Source of the DNA: Saprospiraceae bacterium
Lineage (GTDB): Bacteria; Bacteroidota; Bacteroidia; Chitinophagales; Saprospiraceae
Direction: 5' to 3'
DNA length: 64,000 bases
Assembly: GCA_027488935.1 (NCBI GenBank)
Contig: JAIYAP010000054.1
Coordinates: forward strand, 99,285-163,284
The notes under the pieces are model-generated. The model did not search any database. It was given only the letters and a program-made list of their open reading frames with translations, and was not told the origin of the DNA. The position numbers and the translations under genes were made by a program. Shown one piece after another: positions 39,707-47,012 of this stretch (position 1 is its first letter; each line of letters opens with the position of its first letter).

Positions 39707-40294
39707 ATGAATACAGCACCTTTGATTCATTTCATAAAAGAAACCATCCCGCACTTTAACATAGACATGCAGAGTTTGGAAAAAACCGCCGAATATTTTG
39801 AAGAACTTGAATTGGAAAAAGGCGAATTTCTTTTAAAACAAGGCAAAAGAAGTGGCTATTTCATCATGTTGGAAGGGTACTTGCGGGCGTACACCTTCAA
39901 CGAAGTGGGCGATGAAATTACCACTTATTTTTATCCATCCAACCGGGTGGTGTTTGAAGTGGCTTCGTTTTTTCAGGGCCTGCCTGCGGAGGAAAATATT
40001 ATTGCGCTTACTAAATGCAAAGGATATTATACCAATTTTGAAAAGCTGAATGGCCTGTTTCATTCTGTTCCAGAATTCAGGGAGTTTGGCAGAGCCGTTT
40101 TGGTGAAGGAATTTGTAGCCTACAAGCAACGTACCTTATCTATGATCAACAAAACCGCTGAAGAACGGTACGCGCTGCTCATCCAAACCAACAGAGATAT
40201 TTTTCAATATGCCCCACTCAAACATATTGCTTCTTACCTGGGCATTACCGATACCTCACTCAGCCGTGTGCGGCGCGAGTTTTCCACTAAGTAA
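39707..40294 (+). CDS. Crp/Fnr family transcriptional regulator, first copy
   Basis: The 195-residue protein has an N-terminal cyclic-nucleotide-binding-like beta-roll (about 30-115, LEKGEFLLKQGKRSGYFIML) and a C-terminal winged helix (KHIASYLGITDTSLSRVRRE). There is no Cys cluster, so it is not a classic iron-sulfur Fnr. In Bacteroidota such proteins control small membrane and redox genes. A perfect Crp-like palindrome lies just downstream, before the next gene, so it probably regulates that gene and perhaps the cluster to 43065. Confidence 0.9.
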   Translation: MNTAPLIHFIKETIPHFNIDMQSLEKTAEYFEELELEKGEFLLKQGKRSGYFIMLEGYLRAYTFNEVGDEITTYFYPSNRVVFEVASFFQGLPAEENIIALTKCKGYYTNFEKLNGLFHSVPEFREFGRAVLVKEFVAYKQRTLSMINKTAEERYALLIQTNRDIFQYAPLKHIASYLGITDTSLSRVRREFSTK

Positions 40295-40310
40295 ATAGAG
40301 GCCTCTTTTA

Positions 40311-40330
40311 GACTTGTCAAATGACAAGTC
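40311..40330. promoter_or_regulatory. Crp/Fnr-type palindrome, site 1
   Basis: GACTTGTCAAATGACAAGTC has perfect 9-bp arms around a 2-bp centre. Its core TTGTC-N4-GACAA is close to known Crp/Fnr half-site pairs. It lies 96 bp before the ATG at 40427. Confidence 0.6.
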
Positions 40331-40335
40331 GTTTC

Positions 40336-40349
40336 TTGTCATTTGGCAA
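40336..40349. promoter_or_regulatory. Crp/Fnr-type palindrome, site 2
   Basis: TTGTCATTTGGCAA repeats the core of site 1 with one mismatched half, 25 bp downstream of the first core start. Tandem occurrence supports a regulatory role rather than a terminator. Confidence 0.5.
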
Positions 40350-40393
40350 ATGGGATCTTGCCAATTGCTAAGTAGTTTTTTTTTGATTGATTG

Positions 40394-40402
40394 GAACTTT
40401 GC
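40394..40402 (+). promoter_or_regulatory. Possible -7 box (GAACTTTGC variant) for the 40427 gene
   Basis: GAACTTTGC lies 24 nt before the ATG and about 45 nt after Crp-like site 2, a spacing suited to activation. Confidence 0.4.
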
Positions 40403-40426
40403 AGCATCATTTTAAACAATTAAAAA

Positions 40427-41032
40427 ATGGAAGCAACAATCAATCAAAAAAACAACATGGAAAGCAGGGTAGTAACTGCGGTTGTTTTTTGGGGCATCGC
40501 CAGTTTTTTACTCGGTTACTACAACACGTTTAGTAATTTCCCAATGCCATTCTTTGGCTTTACGGTCATTACGATTCAGGTCGGACTAATACTGCTTTAC
40601 TTTTATGCGAAGCAGGTTAGGGCTTTTGCAGACAGTATTCCACTCAAATCAATTGCCCTGTTTCATGCATGGCGGATTTTTGCCGGTTGGATTTTTATTG
40701 TCAATGCAGGCGAACTCTCCCAAACCTTTATTAACAATGCTGCTTATGGCGATATTATCGCAGGCTTTTTGGGATTAGGGGTATGGATATTTGGGCCAAC
40801 CAAGCGCAATTTTCTCATATTCAATATCTTAGGCATGATCGACTTCGTTCTTGCCGTCGGTACCGGATTGACCCTTACAATCTTGGGTGATGCGCAAATG
40901 GCAAAAATTATCCAGTTACCCATGATCCTGATTCCGCTTTTTGGGGTACCGCTTTCCGGCATTACGCACATCGTTTCCCTGAACAGACTTTTCAAGGCTA
41001 AAGATGTAAAACCCTCAGAAATCATTCAATAA
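40427..41032 (+). CDS. Multi-helix membrane protein of unknown function, copy 1 of a diverged pair
   Basis: The 201-residue protein has about six membrane helices. I do not recognise its family. It is visibly related to the protein at 41345-42058: both share an order of blocks such as FADSIPLKSIALFHAWR here against FIDALDLKWLTVMHVVR there, and NILGMIDFVLAVGTGLTLTI against NMAGVFMVLNIAITGIL. It follows two Crp-like palindromes and begins a run of co-directional genes (DUF2798, second copy, NmrA). ATG 40457 is an alternative start. Confidence 0.65.
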   Translation: MEATINQKNNMESRVVTAVVFWGIASFLLGYYNTFSNFPMPFFGFTVITIQVGLILLYFYAKQVRAFADSIPLKSIALFHAWRIFAGWIFIVNAGELSQTFINNAAYGDIIAGFLGLGVWIFGPTKRNFLIFNILGMIDFVLAVGTGLTLTILGDAQMAKIIQLPMILIPLFGVPLSGITHIVSLNRLFKAKDVKPSEIIQ

Positions 41033-41048
41033 AAATGCATCGAAATTG

Positions 41049-41082
41049 ACACATCCGCGTAATCTGGATTGCGCGGATGTGT
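41049..41082 (+). repeat. Intercistronic hairpin
   Basis: ACACATCCGCG (41049-41059) pairs with CGCGGATGTGT (41072-41082), and the inner AATC/GATT also pair. There is no T-run, so it is more likely an mRNA processing or stability element than a terminator. Confidence 0.55.
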
Positions 41083-41102
41083 TGACTTAAATCTCGCAGA
41101 TC

Positions 41103-41339
41103 ATGACAACGGAATTTAAAAAACTCATTTTGTTTGGCGTGCTCATCAGTTTTATGACGTCGGCATATGTCTCCCTGTTGAATACCCTCGCCAAATATGG
41201 TTTAAATTCAGACCATTTCGTTTTGCACTGGCTTTCGCTGATTCCCAAAACCTATTTACTGGTGTTGCCTTTTGTGCTCATTAGCGGTCCTTTGGTCAGA
41301 AAACTAGTGGATTACACTTTCTTAAAACTTAAAATTTAA
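41103..41339 (+). CDS. DUF2798 family small membrane protein
   Basis: The 78-residue protein has two membrane helices (KLILFGVLISFMTSAYVSLL and WLSLIPKTYLLVLPFVLISG) and the DUF2798 pattern with paired short helices and PLVRKLV at the end. Function is unknown for the family. It lies between the two related membrane proteins, 5 nt before the second, which suggests that the three form one unit. Confidence 0.7.
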   Translation: MTTEFKKLILFGVLISFMTSAYVSLLNTLAKYGLNSDHFVLHWLSLIPKTYLLVLPFVLISGPLVRKLVDYTFLKLKI

Positions 41340-41344
41340 ACACC

Positions 41345-42058
41345 ATGTTACCCATTTCCATTGTTATCCCCATCACTTTCCTTGTGGTTGTTTGGGCGAC
41401 GCTTGGGTTCTTTTATTTGGCAAGTAGCAAATCCAATTTCGCAATTGGTGTTTTATTAGTCTGGTTTTTAGCGCAAAGTATGCTTGGGTACTCCGGTTTT
41501 TACACCGTGGCCAACCCCTTTCCGCCAAGGGTTGTTTTCCTGGTTTTGCCCCCCATCGCGTTCATTACTATTTTGTTTTTAACCGATAGAGGCCAACGTT
41601 TTATAGATGCATTGGACTTAAAATGGCTTACCGTAATGCATGTCGTCCGGCTACCCGTTGAAATCGTGCTGTATGGATTATTTCTGTCAAAATACATACC
41701 TCAAATCATGACTTTTGAAGGCCGCAATTTTGACATTTTGATGGGTATTTCGGCACCCGTGGTTTATTATTTTTCCTTTGTGCGCAAGCGCTTAAATCGT
41801 GGAATGCTTTTGCTCTGGAATATGGCAGGTGTATTCATGGTTTTAAATATAGCCATTACCGGCATACTGTCCAGCCCAGTTGCTTTTCAGCAATTTGGAT
41901 TTGAACAACCCAATGTTGCTGTACTCTATTTTCCTTTTAATCTATTGCCATCGCTGGTGGTACCCATGGTGCTGTTCTCCCATTTCGCAAGCATCCGGCA
42001 ATTGATTCAAGGCCATGTCATTGCCCCGTTGAAAGAAGACGGATTCAACAAACTTTAA
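41345..42058 (+). CDS. Multi-helix membrane protein of unknown function, copy 2 of a diverged pair
   Basis: The 237-residue protein has about seven membrane helices and shares an order of conserved blocks with the 40427 product, including YGLFLSKYIPQI-type regions and a C-terminal FPFNLLPSLVVPMVLFSHFA against LPMILIPLFGVPLSGITHIV. The pair probably arose by an old duplication. It is 5 nt after DUF2798 and 11 nt before the NmrA gene. No enzyme motif is visible. Confidence 0.65.
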   Translation: MLPISIVIPITFLVVVWATLGFFYLASSKSNFAIGVLLVWFLAQSMLGYSGFYTVANPFPPRVVFLVLPPIAFITILFLTDRGQRFIDALDLKWLTVMHVVRLPVEIVLYGLFLSKYIPQIMTFEGRNFDILMGISAPVVYYFSFVRKRLNRGMLLLWNMAGVFMVLNIAITGILSSPVAFQQFGFEQPNVAVLYFPFNLLPSLVVPMVLFSHFASIRQLIQGHVIAPLKEDGFNKL

Positions 42059-42069
42059 ATTTTAAAACA

Positions 42070-43065
42070 ATGAAACAGAAAATATTAGTTACCCTGGCAA
42101 GCGGTAAAACCGGTTTTGCCACCGCCAGTCAACTTTTGGACGAAGGCTATCCTGTCAGAATTTTTGTAAGAAGACCCGACTACAATGCGCTCTTGTTGCA
42201 AAAAAAAGGCGCGGAAGTTGCTTTTGGCACTTTTGATCAGGAAAATGCCCTTCGGGAAGCCCTGGATGGCATTGACAACGTGTATTACTGTTATCCTTAT
42301 AAATCAGGAATGCCGCAGGATGTTGCCTTGTTTATCAAACTTGCTCAGGAGGCAAACATAAAAGCGGTGGTATTTATGGGGCAACGCATTGCCGAGCGCA
42401 GTGATACCGGAAGCCGGCTGACCAATGACATCCGGGCATCTTACCAACTGCTCGAAGCATCCGGCTTGAATGTGGTGTATTTTGCTCCCGGGTATTTTGC
42501 CGAAAACGTTTTTGTGGTATCCGAAATGGTGTTGCAACTGGGTTTCTTGCCGAATATGTATGGTAAAGGTAAAAACCCCTGGATTTCTGTTGGGGATATG
42601 GCTCGGAGCATTGTGGCGCTTTTGAAAAATCCGGCACCTTATTTTGGGCAAAAATTGTTTCCAACGGGTCCCAAATCCATTTCCGCTGAAGAGATAAAAG
42701 CGGCATTTTCAAAGGTGTTGGGCAAACGGATTTTAATGTTTGACATTCCAAATTGGATGTACCTAAAGTCGGGGATGCAAATTGGAAAAGAATACGGCTT
42801 TGACAAGTTTGCCGTCGTTCAGGGAGCAATTTATAACCGGGAAATGCAATTGCATCATTTTGATATCACACCTACTAATGTTGTAAAAGAATTGACAGGC
42901 CGAGAACCTGAGGATTTTGAAACCATCGCCCGCGCCTATTTTTCAAAGTCGAAATACAATGAAGCGTCCTTTCAAAAAAGGAGGAATGCTTTTGTTCGGT
43001 TCCTTACCTTGCCCTTTGTGTCGATTCCTTCGAAAAGGGAGCGCATGCGTTTGAATCCGAGTTAA
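42070..43065 (+). CDS. NmrA family NAD(P)-binding protein
   Basis: The 331-residue protein has an N-terminal Rossmann fold (ILVTLASGKTGFATASQLLD, with the nucleotide-binding loop ASGKTG) and the extended NmrA-like domain (KAVVFMGQRIAERSDTGSRL, YFAPGYFAENVF, FPTGPKSISAEEIK). Family members sense NAD(P) redox state or reduce quinone- or isoflavone-like substrates. It is the last gene of the run starting at 40427 and may link the membrane proteins to redox control. A large hairpin follows. Confidence 0.85.
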   Translation: MKQKILVTLASGKTGFATASQLLDEGYPVRIFVRRPDYNALLLQKKGAEVAFGTFDQENALREALDGIDNVYYCYPYKSGMPQDVALFIKLAQEANIKAVVFMGQRIAERSDTGSRLTNDIRASYQLLEASGLNVVYFAPGYFAENVFVVSEMVLQLGFLPNMYGKGKNPWISVGDMARSIVALLKNPAPYFGQKLFPTGPKSISAEEIKAAFSKVLGKRILMFDIPNWMYLKSGMQIGKEYGFDKFAVVQGAIYNREMQLHHFDITPTNVVKELTGREPEDFETIARAYFSKSKYNEASFQKRRNAFVRFLTLPFVSIPSKRERMRLNPS

Positions 43066-43095
43066 AGCCGAATAAAATTCAAATGCGCTACCAAT

Positions 43096-43155
43096 CCTTC
43101 CATGCGCCAAAGGTTTTTCAACACAAAACCTTTGGCGTTGGAAGGCGTTTTATGA
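43096..43155 (+). repeat. Long hairpin after the NmrA gene
   Basis: CGCCAAAGGTTTT (43105-43117) pairs perfectly with AAAACCTTTGGCG (43135-43147), and CCTTCCA (43096-43102) pairs with TGGAAGG (43149-43155), with a small internal mismatch. The stem is about 20 bp with a 17-nt loop. It could stop transcription or stabilise the 3' end, though the T-run is weak. Confidence 0.6.
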
Positions 43156-43176
43156 AACAACAAAGACAAATTAAAA

Positions 43177-43195
43177 CTCGCACCACCGGTGCGAG
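43177..43195 (+). repeat. Short hairpin upstream of the RBBP9-like gene
   Basis: CTCGCACC and GGTGCGAG form a perfect 8-bp stem with a 3-nt loop, about 90 nt before ATG 43284. No T-run follows, so its role is unclear. Confidence 0.45.
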
Positions 43196-43283
43196 AAATT
43201 CCCTGGGCACATCATTAAATGATTATGCCCCGCAAATTGACAACACCCTAAAAACCTTCAATCAACAAACCCACAACAATAAA

Positions 43284-43811
43284 ATGACCAATTACTTAAT
43301 CATCCCAGGACTTGGAAATTCAGGACCGGATCATTGGCAGACCTACTTCCAACATTCAGGCGACCACTTTTTTAGAGTTGAACAACAAGAATGGGACGCA
43401 CCAGATTGCGAAGCATGGGTTACAACCCTGGACAAGAAAGTGTTAGACTTTGACCTCTCAAGCGTTGTACTGGTTGGGCACAGTTTAGGTTGTTCAACCA
43501 TTGCACATTGGGCTAAAAAATACAAAAGACAAATCAAAGGTGCTTTACTGGTTGCACCAAGCGACCCTGAAGCCGATCAATATACGTTTCCAGCGACAGG
43601 GTTTGCACCCATTCCGCTTGACATAATAAACTTTAAGACCATCGTTGTCGCAAGTGAAGACGACATTTGGGTTTCCTTGGAGCGGGCTAAATTTTTTGCC
43701 GATCATTGGGGCAGTGCATTTATAAATCTTGGCAATGCAGGACATATCAACGTCGCTTCAGGGCACACCCATTGGGATGAAGGAATGCATATATTGAAAA
43801 CAATAGGCTGA
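43284..43811 (+). CDS. RBBP9/YdeN family serine hydrolase
   Basis: From ATG 43284 the product is 175 residues: NYLIIPGLGNSGPDHWQTYF, nucleophile Ser67 in the elbow GHSLGC, an acid in ASEDDIWVSLERAKF and His in NLGNAGHINVASGH. The family consists of small alpha/beta hydrolases whose substrates are mostly unknown. The frame is open upstream to 43083, but that stretch crosses two hairpins and lacks family similarity, so it was excluded. It ends 26 nt before the second Crp/Fnr gene and may be controlled by it. Confidence 0.88.
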   Translation: MTNYLIIPGLGNSGPDHWQTYFQHSGDHFFRVEQQEWDAPDCEAWVTTLDKKVLDFDLSSVVLVGHSLGCSTIAHWAKKYKRQIKGALLVAPSDPEADQYTFPATGFAPIPLDIINFKTIVVASEDDIWVSLERAKFFADHWGSAFINLGNAGHINVASGHTHWDEGMHILKTIG

Positions 43812-43837
43812 CAAGATAAACCGGTATCTGTAATTTT

Positions 43838-44404
43838 ATGGAACAACACGAATACTTTAAACAATTTCACGACATTGGCACGGCTGATTATGATTTGCTG
43901 ACCCAAAACCTGAAAACAAAAACGTTTAAAAAGGGCGAATTCATCACCATGGCCGGGCAAACACAACGAGCACTTTATTTTGTAAAAAAGGGCGTGCAAA
44001 TGTCTTTCTTTGACGCAGCAGACAAAACCCACGTAATTGCGTTTACCTACCCACCTAATTTGTGTGCAATTCCGGAATCATTTTCATTTCAAACGCCATC
44101 AAAATACTTTTTAACCTGCCTTACCGACAGCGAATTAGACTATATTACTTTTGATGAATTGCAAAAGTTGTTTGATCAATCACAACAAATTGAACGCCTT
44201 TTCAGACGTATGACGGAAGCCGTTTTGGCAGGAATTATTAACCGACATATTGAATTACACAGTATGACCATTGAAGAACGATACAAAATATTTTGTCAAA
44301 GAAGTATGCACCTTCTACAACTCGTGCCACACAAATACATTGCATCTTATTTAGGCATTGACCCTACAAATTTCAGCAAGCTTTTTAATAGCGTTAAGTT
44401 CTGA
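43838..44404 (+). CDS. Crp/Fnr family transcriptional regulator, second copy
   Basis: The 188-residue protein has the sensing beta-roll (FKKGEFITMAGQTQRALYFV) and a C-terminal helix-turn-helix (PHKYIASYLGIDPTNFSKLF). It is only distantly similar to the first copy at 39707. It directly follows the RBBP9-like hydrolase and precedes another alpha/beta hydrolase, so control of these is likely. No iron-sulfur Cys motif is present. Confidence 0.9.
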   Translation: MEQHEYFKQFHDIGTADYDLLTQNLKTKTFKKGEFITMAGQTQRALYFVKKGVQMSFFDAADKTHVIAFTYPPNLCAIPESFSFQTPSKYFLTCLTDSELDYITFDELQKLFDQSQQIERLFRRMTEAVLAGIINRHIELHSMTIEERYKIFCQRSMHLLQLVPHKYIASYLGIDPTNFSKLFNSVKF

Positions 44405-44405
44405 T

Positions 44406-44426
44406 GTTGGTATAGACCAACTTTTG
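44406..44426 (+). terminator. Weak hairpin with T-run after the second Crp/Fnr gene
   Basis: GTTGGT and ACCAAC form a 6-bp stem with a 4-nt loop and are followed by TTTTG. It may be a weak terminator. Confidence 0.35.
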
Positions 44427-44442
44427 TATTCCGATCCGTTCC

Positions 44443-44450
44443 GAACTTTG
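44443..44450 (+). promoter_or_regulatory. Possible -7 box (GAACTTTG variant) for the 44469 hydrolase
   Basis: GAACTTTG lies 18 nt before the ATG at 44469 (30 nt before the alternative ATG at 44481). Confidence 0.4.
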
Positions 44451-44468
44451 TCCTAGTTTTTTACAACC

Positions 44469-45371
44469 ATGCGTTTAATTATGACAAATCATTGGCTTGA
44501 CCGATCAGAGTATCCGTTTACCTCAAACTATTTTGACATCAACGGACAAAAGTTGCATTACATTGACGAAGGGAAAGGCGCGCCCATTTTGTTTGTGCAC
44601 GGAACACCTTCCTGGAGTTTTGATTTTCGCAACCTGATAAAAGTGCTGAAAGCGCATTACAGATGTGTTGCCCTTGACCACATTGGGTTCGGACTTTCAG
44701 ACAAACCTGAACATTATGATTACGCCACACAAAATCACAGCAATACGCTTGAAAAATTTGTGCTTGAAAAACAGTTGGACAACATTACACTTGTAGTGCA
44801 CGATTTTGGCGGGCCTATCGGATTGAATTTTGCGATTCAACATCCTGAAAAAATCAAAAACCTGATTATCCTTAATTCGTGGCTTTGGAGTAGTGAACAA
44901 GATCCGGATTACATAAAACTAAAAAAGATATTAAAAAGTCCATTATTGCCTTTTCTTTATCGATATCTGAACTTCTCCCCAAAATTTATTTTACCACAAT
45001 CATTTGGCGACCATAAACTTCCTAAAAACTTATTAAAACAATATACCAAACCATTTGCGGACAAAACCCAAAGAAATGGAGCATTGGGATTTGCAAAGTC
45101 ATTGCTGAATGACCAAGCTTGGTTTGAACAACTTTGGAACAAACGGCAAGCAATTTCAAACAAGCCAACCTTGTTTATTTGGGGAATGAAAGATGGTGTT
45201 ATCAAGCCACATAACCTTGAAAAATTTCAACGTGCTTTTATCCATTCAAGCACCGTACAGTTGGAAACAAGTGGACATTTTCCGCAAGAAGAACAACCTG
45301 AGCAGGTAATAAGTGCGATCTTTACGTTTTTGAGGGAAAAGAAAGACCATACTTTTATGAAACAGATGTAA
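44469..45371 (+). CDS. Alpha/beta hydrolase, haloalkane dehalogenase-like fold
   Basis: The 300-residue protein (ATG 44481 also possible) has oxyanion-hole HGTPSWSF, a nucleophile elbow VVHDFGGP with Asp in the nucleophile place as in haloalkane dehalogenases, an acid in WGMKDGVIKPHNL and His in ETSGHFPQEE. True dehalogenases have Trp after the nucleophile (D-W); here it is Phe, so dehalogenase activity is doubtful and a generic name is safer. It has its own possible promoter and ends 2 nt before the next gene. Confidence 0.85.
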   Translation: MRLIMTNHWLDRSEYPFTSNYFDINGQKLHYIDEGKGAPILFVHGTPSWSFDFRNLIKVLKAHYRCVALDHIGFGLSDKPEHYDYATQNHSNTLEKFVLEKQLDNITLVVHDFGGPIGLNFAIQHPEKIKNLIILNSWLWSSEQDPDYIKLKKILKSPLLPFLYRYLNFSPKFILPQSFGDHKLPKNLLKQYTKPFADKTQRNGALGFAKSLLNDQAWFEQLWNKRQAISNKPTLFIWGMKDGVIKPHNLEKFQRAFIHSSTVQLETSGHFPQEEQPEQVISAIFTFLREKKDHTFMKQM

Positions 45372-45373
45372 AA

Positions 45374-45937
45374 ATGGCTGGAAAAATAAAATATATAGGT
45401 TTGGCTTTAGGATTGTTTTCAACGACAATCAGTTTTTTGTTTTTTGGACGACAACATGAAACGTTCCAAATGCTTTTATTCTGTGGACTGTTTTTATGCT
45501 TAATTTCTTATCTTACTATTCTCTTTAGCAAAGAAACCATTAAATCAAAAATAGTTTTTACATTGTTTGTTGTACTTGCAGCCACAATTCAATGGCTGAC
45601 AGAACCACTATTCATTAAAAGTTCGTACTTAATCTATATAAATAGGAATGAAGATAAATTGTTGGTAGTAAACAATATGCTTGAAGATAAATCAGCCGAC
45701 ATCTATATTTTAAATGATACCATCAGTGACAAAAGCAATTTATTGACGCAGGCGGAAAAAGACAGCCTTGTTAAATTTCGACAAGAATTAAACGTTTACA
45801 TGATTGCAAAGACCGATCATGGAATTTACTACGGGCTTTGGGGCTTTCTGGACTTGAGAATAGGACTAACTTATTGGACAAATGCTGGAAATCCCAAAGA
45901 TGGCAAAACGAAATTGAAAGACAACTGGTATTATTAA
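45374..45937 (+). CDS. Membrane protein of unknown function
   Basis: The 187-residue protein starts 2 nt after the hydrolase stop. The first 80 residues hold about three membrane helices (LALGLFSTTISFLFFG, LFCGLFLCLISYLTILFS, IVFTLFVVLAATIQWL) and the rest is a soluble part of about 100 residues. No family is recognised. Tight spacing suggests co-expression with the hydrolase at 44469. Confidence 0.6.
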   Translation: MAGKIKYIGLALGLFSTTISFLFFGRQHETFQMLLFCGLFLCLISYLTILFSKETIKSKIVFTLFVVLAATIQWLTEPLFIKSSYLIYINRNEDKLLVVNNMLEDKSADIYILNDTISDKSNLLTQAEKDSLVKFRQELNVYMIAKTDHGIYYGLWGFLDLRIGLTYWTNAGNPKDGKTKLKDNWYY

Positions 45938-45949
45938 AAGAAGAAAAAC

Positions 45950-45986
45950 ACACCCCGTCAGCGTATTTACAAAAGGCGGGGTTTAG
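45950..45986 (+). terminator. Possible terminator after the 45374 gene
   Basis: ACCCCG (45952-45957) pairs with CGGGGT (45977-45982) and is followed by TTAG. The stem is short and the loop is 19 nt. Confidence 0.35.
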
Positions 45987-46045
45987 TGCTTCAAGGAAAA
46001 TTTTGTGGTAGCAAAAAGTCTCGAAGGAATGCTGTTGGGCTTTTG

Positions 46046-46053
46046 TACATTTG
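46046..46053 (+). promoter_or_regulatory. -7 box TACATTTG upstream of the 46139 lipoprotein
   Basis: TACATTTG fits the consensus and lies 85 nt before the ATG at 46139. No -33 partner at good spacing. Confidence 0.4.
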
Positions 46054-46138
46054 TTTCTTTGTTGGGCTTTAGTTCAGTGCTAGGCAAACAATGATCTTCC
46101 CGCACAAAGCCCTATTCGATGGCAGCAATCAAAACTTT

Positions 46139-46864
46139 ATGGCTAAACTACTTTTTATTTTTCTACCAATTTTTATTCTGACAGCTTGTGCTGATAAAAG
46201 CAGAGATGTAAATCTGCAAGAACAACTTAGAGAAGATACGAACTTAAATGCACAGCAAATCATTTTTGCCCAACCTCAAATGATTAGCAATACTCACCTT
46301 GTAATTTATCCCTTAATATTGGAAAAGGAAACTTATGCCATTGGCTACAGCGGCGGTAGCGGTGTACAAAGAACCAGTTATTGGAACTTGATTTTTTACA
46401 ACACTGAAACGCAAAATCAAAATTTGCTTACTACAGATAAGAAGATTTTGATTTCCTCCATTCATTTGGGATCTTCTTCTGATGATGATGATTTATTGAC
46501 CAGTGGAATTAATATTTATAAAAACAACATATTATACACGGTCGTGGCAAATGATTACAACGATAATAAACAAATAGATGAAAATGACCCGACCTATCTT
46601 TTCGTTTCCAACAGAGACGGAACAAACTTTAGACAGATTTCACCAGACAACTGCAACATAAATTCTTGGGAAGTCGCGAAGGGTACGACCAAAGTCATTA
46701 TGCAAGGACAGAAAGATCATAATGGGGACAAAGTATTTGATGAAAAGGACGCTACCATTCCATTCGTAGTTGATATTAATTCGGGGAAAATAGCGACCGA
46801 GGCTTTCAATCAAAATTTTATGGACAGTTTAAATCTGAGACTTGTAAGGATTTGGAAGCAGTAA
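46139..46864 (+). CDS. Lipoprotein with Asp/Asn-rich calcium-like loops
   Basis: From ATG 46139 the product is 241 residues with a lipoprotein signal (LLFIFLPIFILTAC). The body is beta-rich with two Asp/Asn loops, DYNDNKQIDENDP and DHNGDKVFDEKD, spaced as in the protein at 20849-21592, which has the same loops in the same order. The two are probably distant paralogues of a WD40/TolB-like fold. A longer frame from 46091 lacks a signal. Function is unknown. Confidence 0.65.
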   Translation: MAKLLFIFLPIFILTACADKSRDVNLQEQLREDTNLNAQQIIFAQPQMISNTHLVIYPLILEKETYAIGYSGGSGVQRTSYWNLIFYNTETQNQNLLTTDKKILISSIHLGSSSDDDDLLTSGINIYKNNILYTVVANDYNDNKQIDENDPTYLFVSNRDGTNFRQISPDNCNINSWEVAKGTTKVIMQGQKDHNGDKVFDEKDATIPFVVDINSGKIATEAFNQNFMDSLNLRLVRIWKQ

Positions 46865-47012
46865 ACAATAGTATGATGCTTGGTAATATCCATCGACTTT
46901 GGAGCATAGCCCTCCTTCATCATCTTTTGAAAAAACGGCCAGGAAGTGTACTTTTGAGTTGCAAAATGGATTGTTGCGAAAATATTTGTATTAGTTGTAA
47001 AATCAGCGCAAT

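Noticed and set aside
43083..43283. N-terminal extension of the RBBP9-like hydrolase
   Set aside because: The stretch crosses two hairpins and has low-complexity translation; the ATG at 43284 begins exactly at the family's usual N-terminus.
44469..45371. Naming the hydrolase haloalkane dehalogenase (dhaA/linB)
   Set aside because: The Trp that follows the nucleophile in dehalogenases is Phe here, and the second halide-binding residue could not be confirmed.
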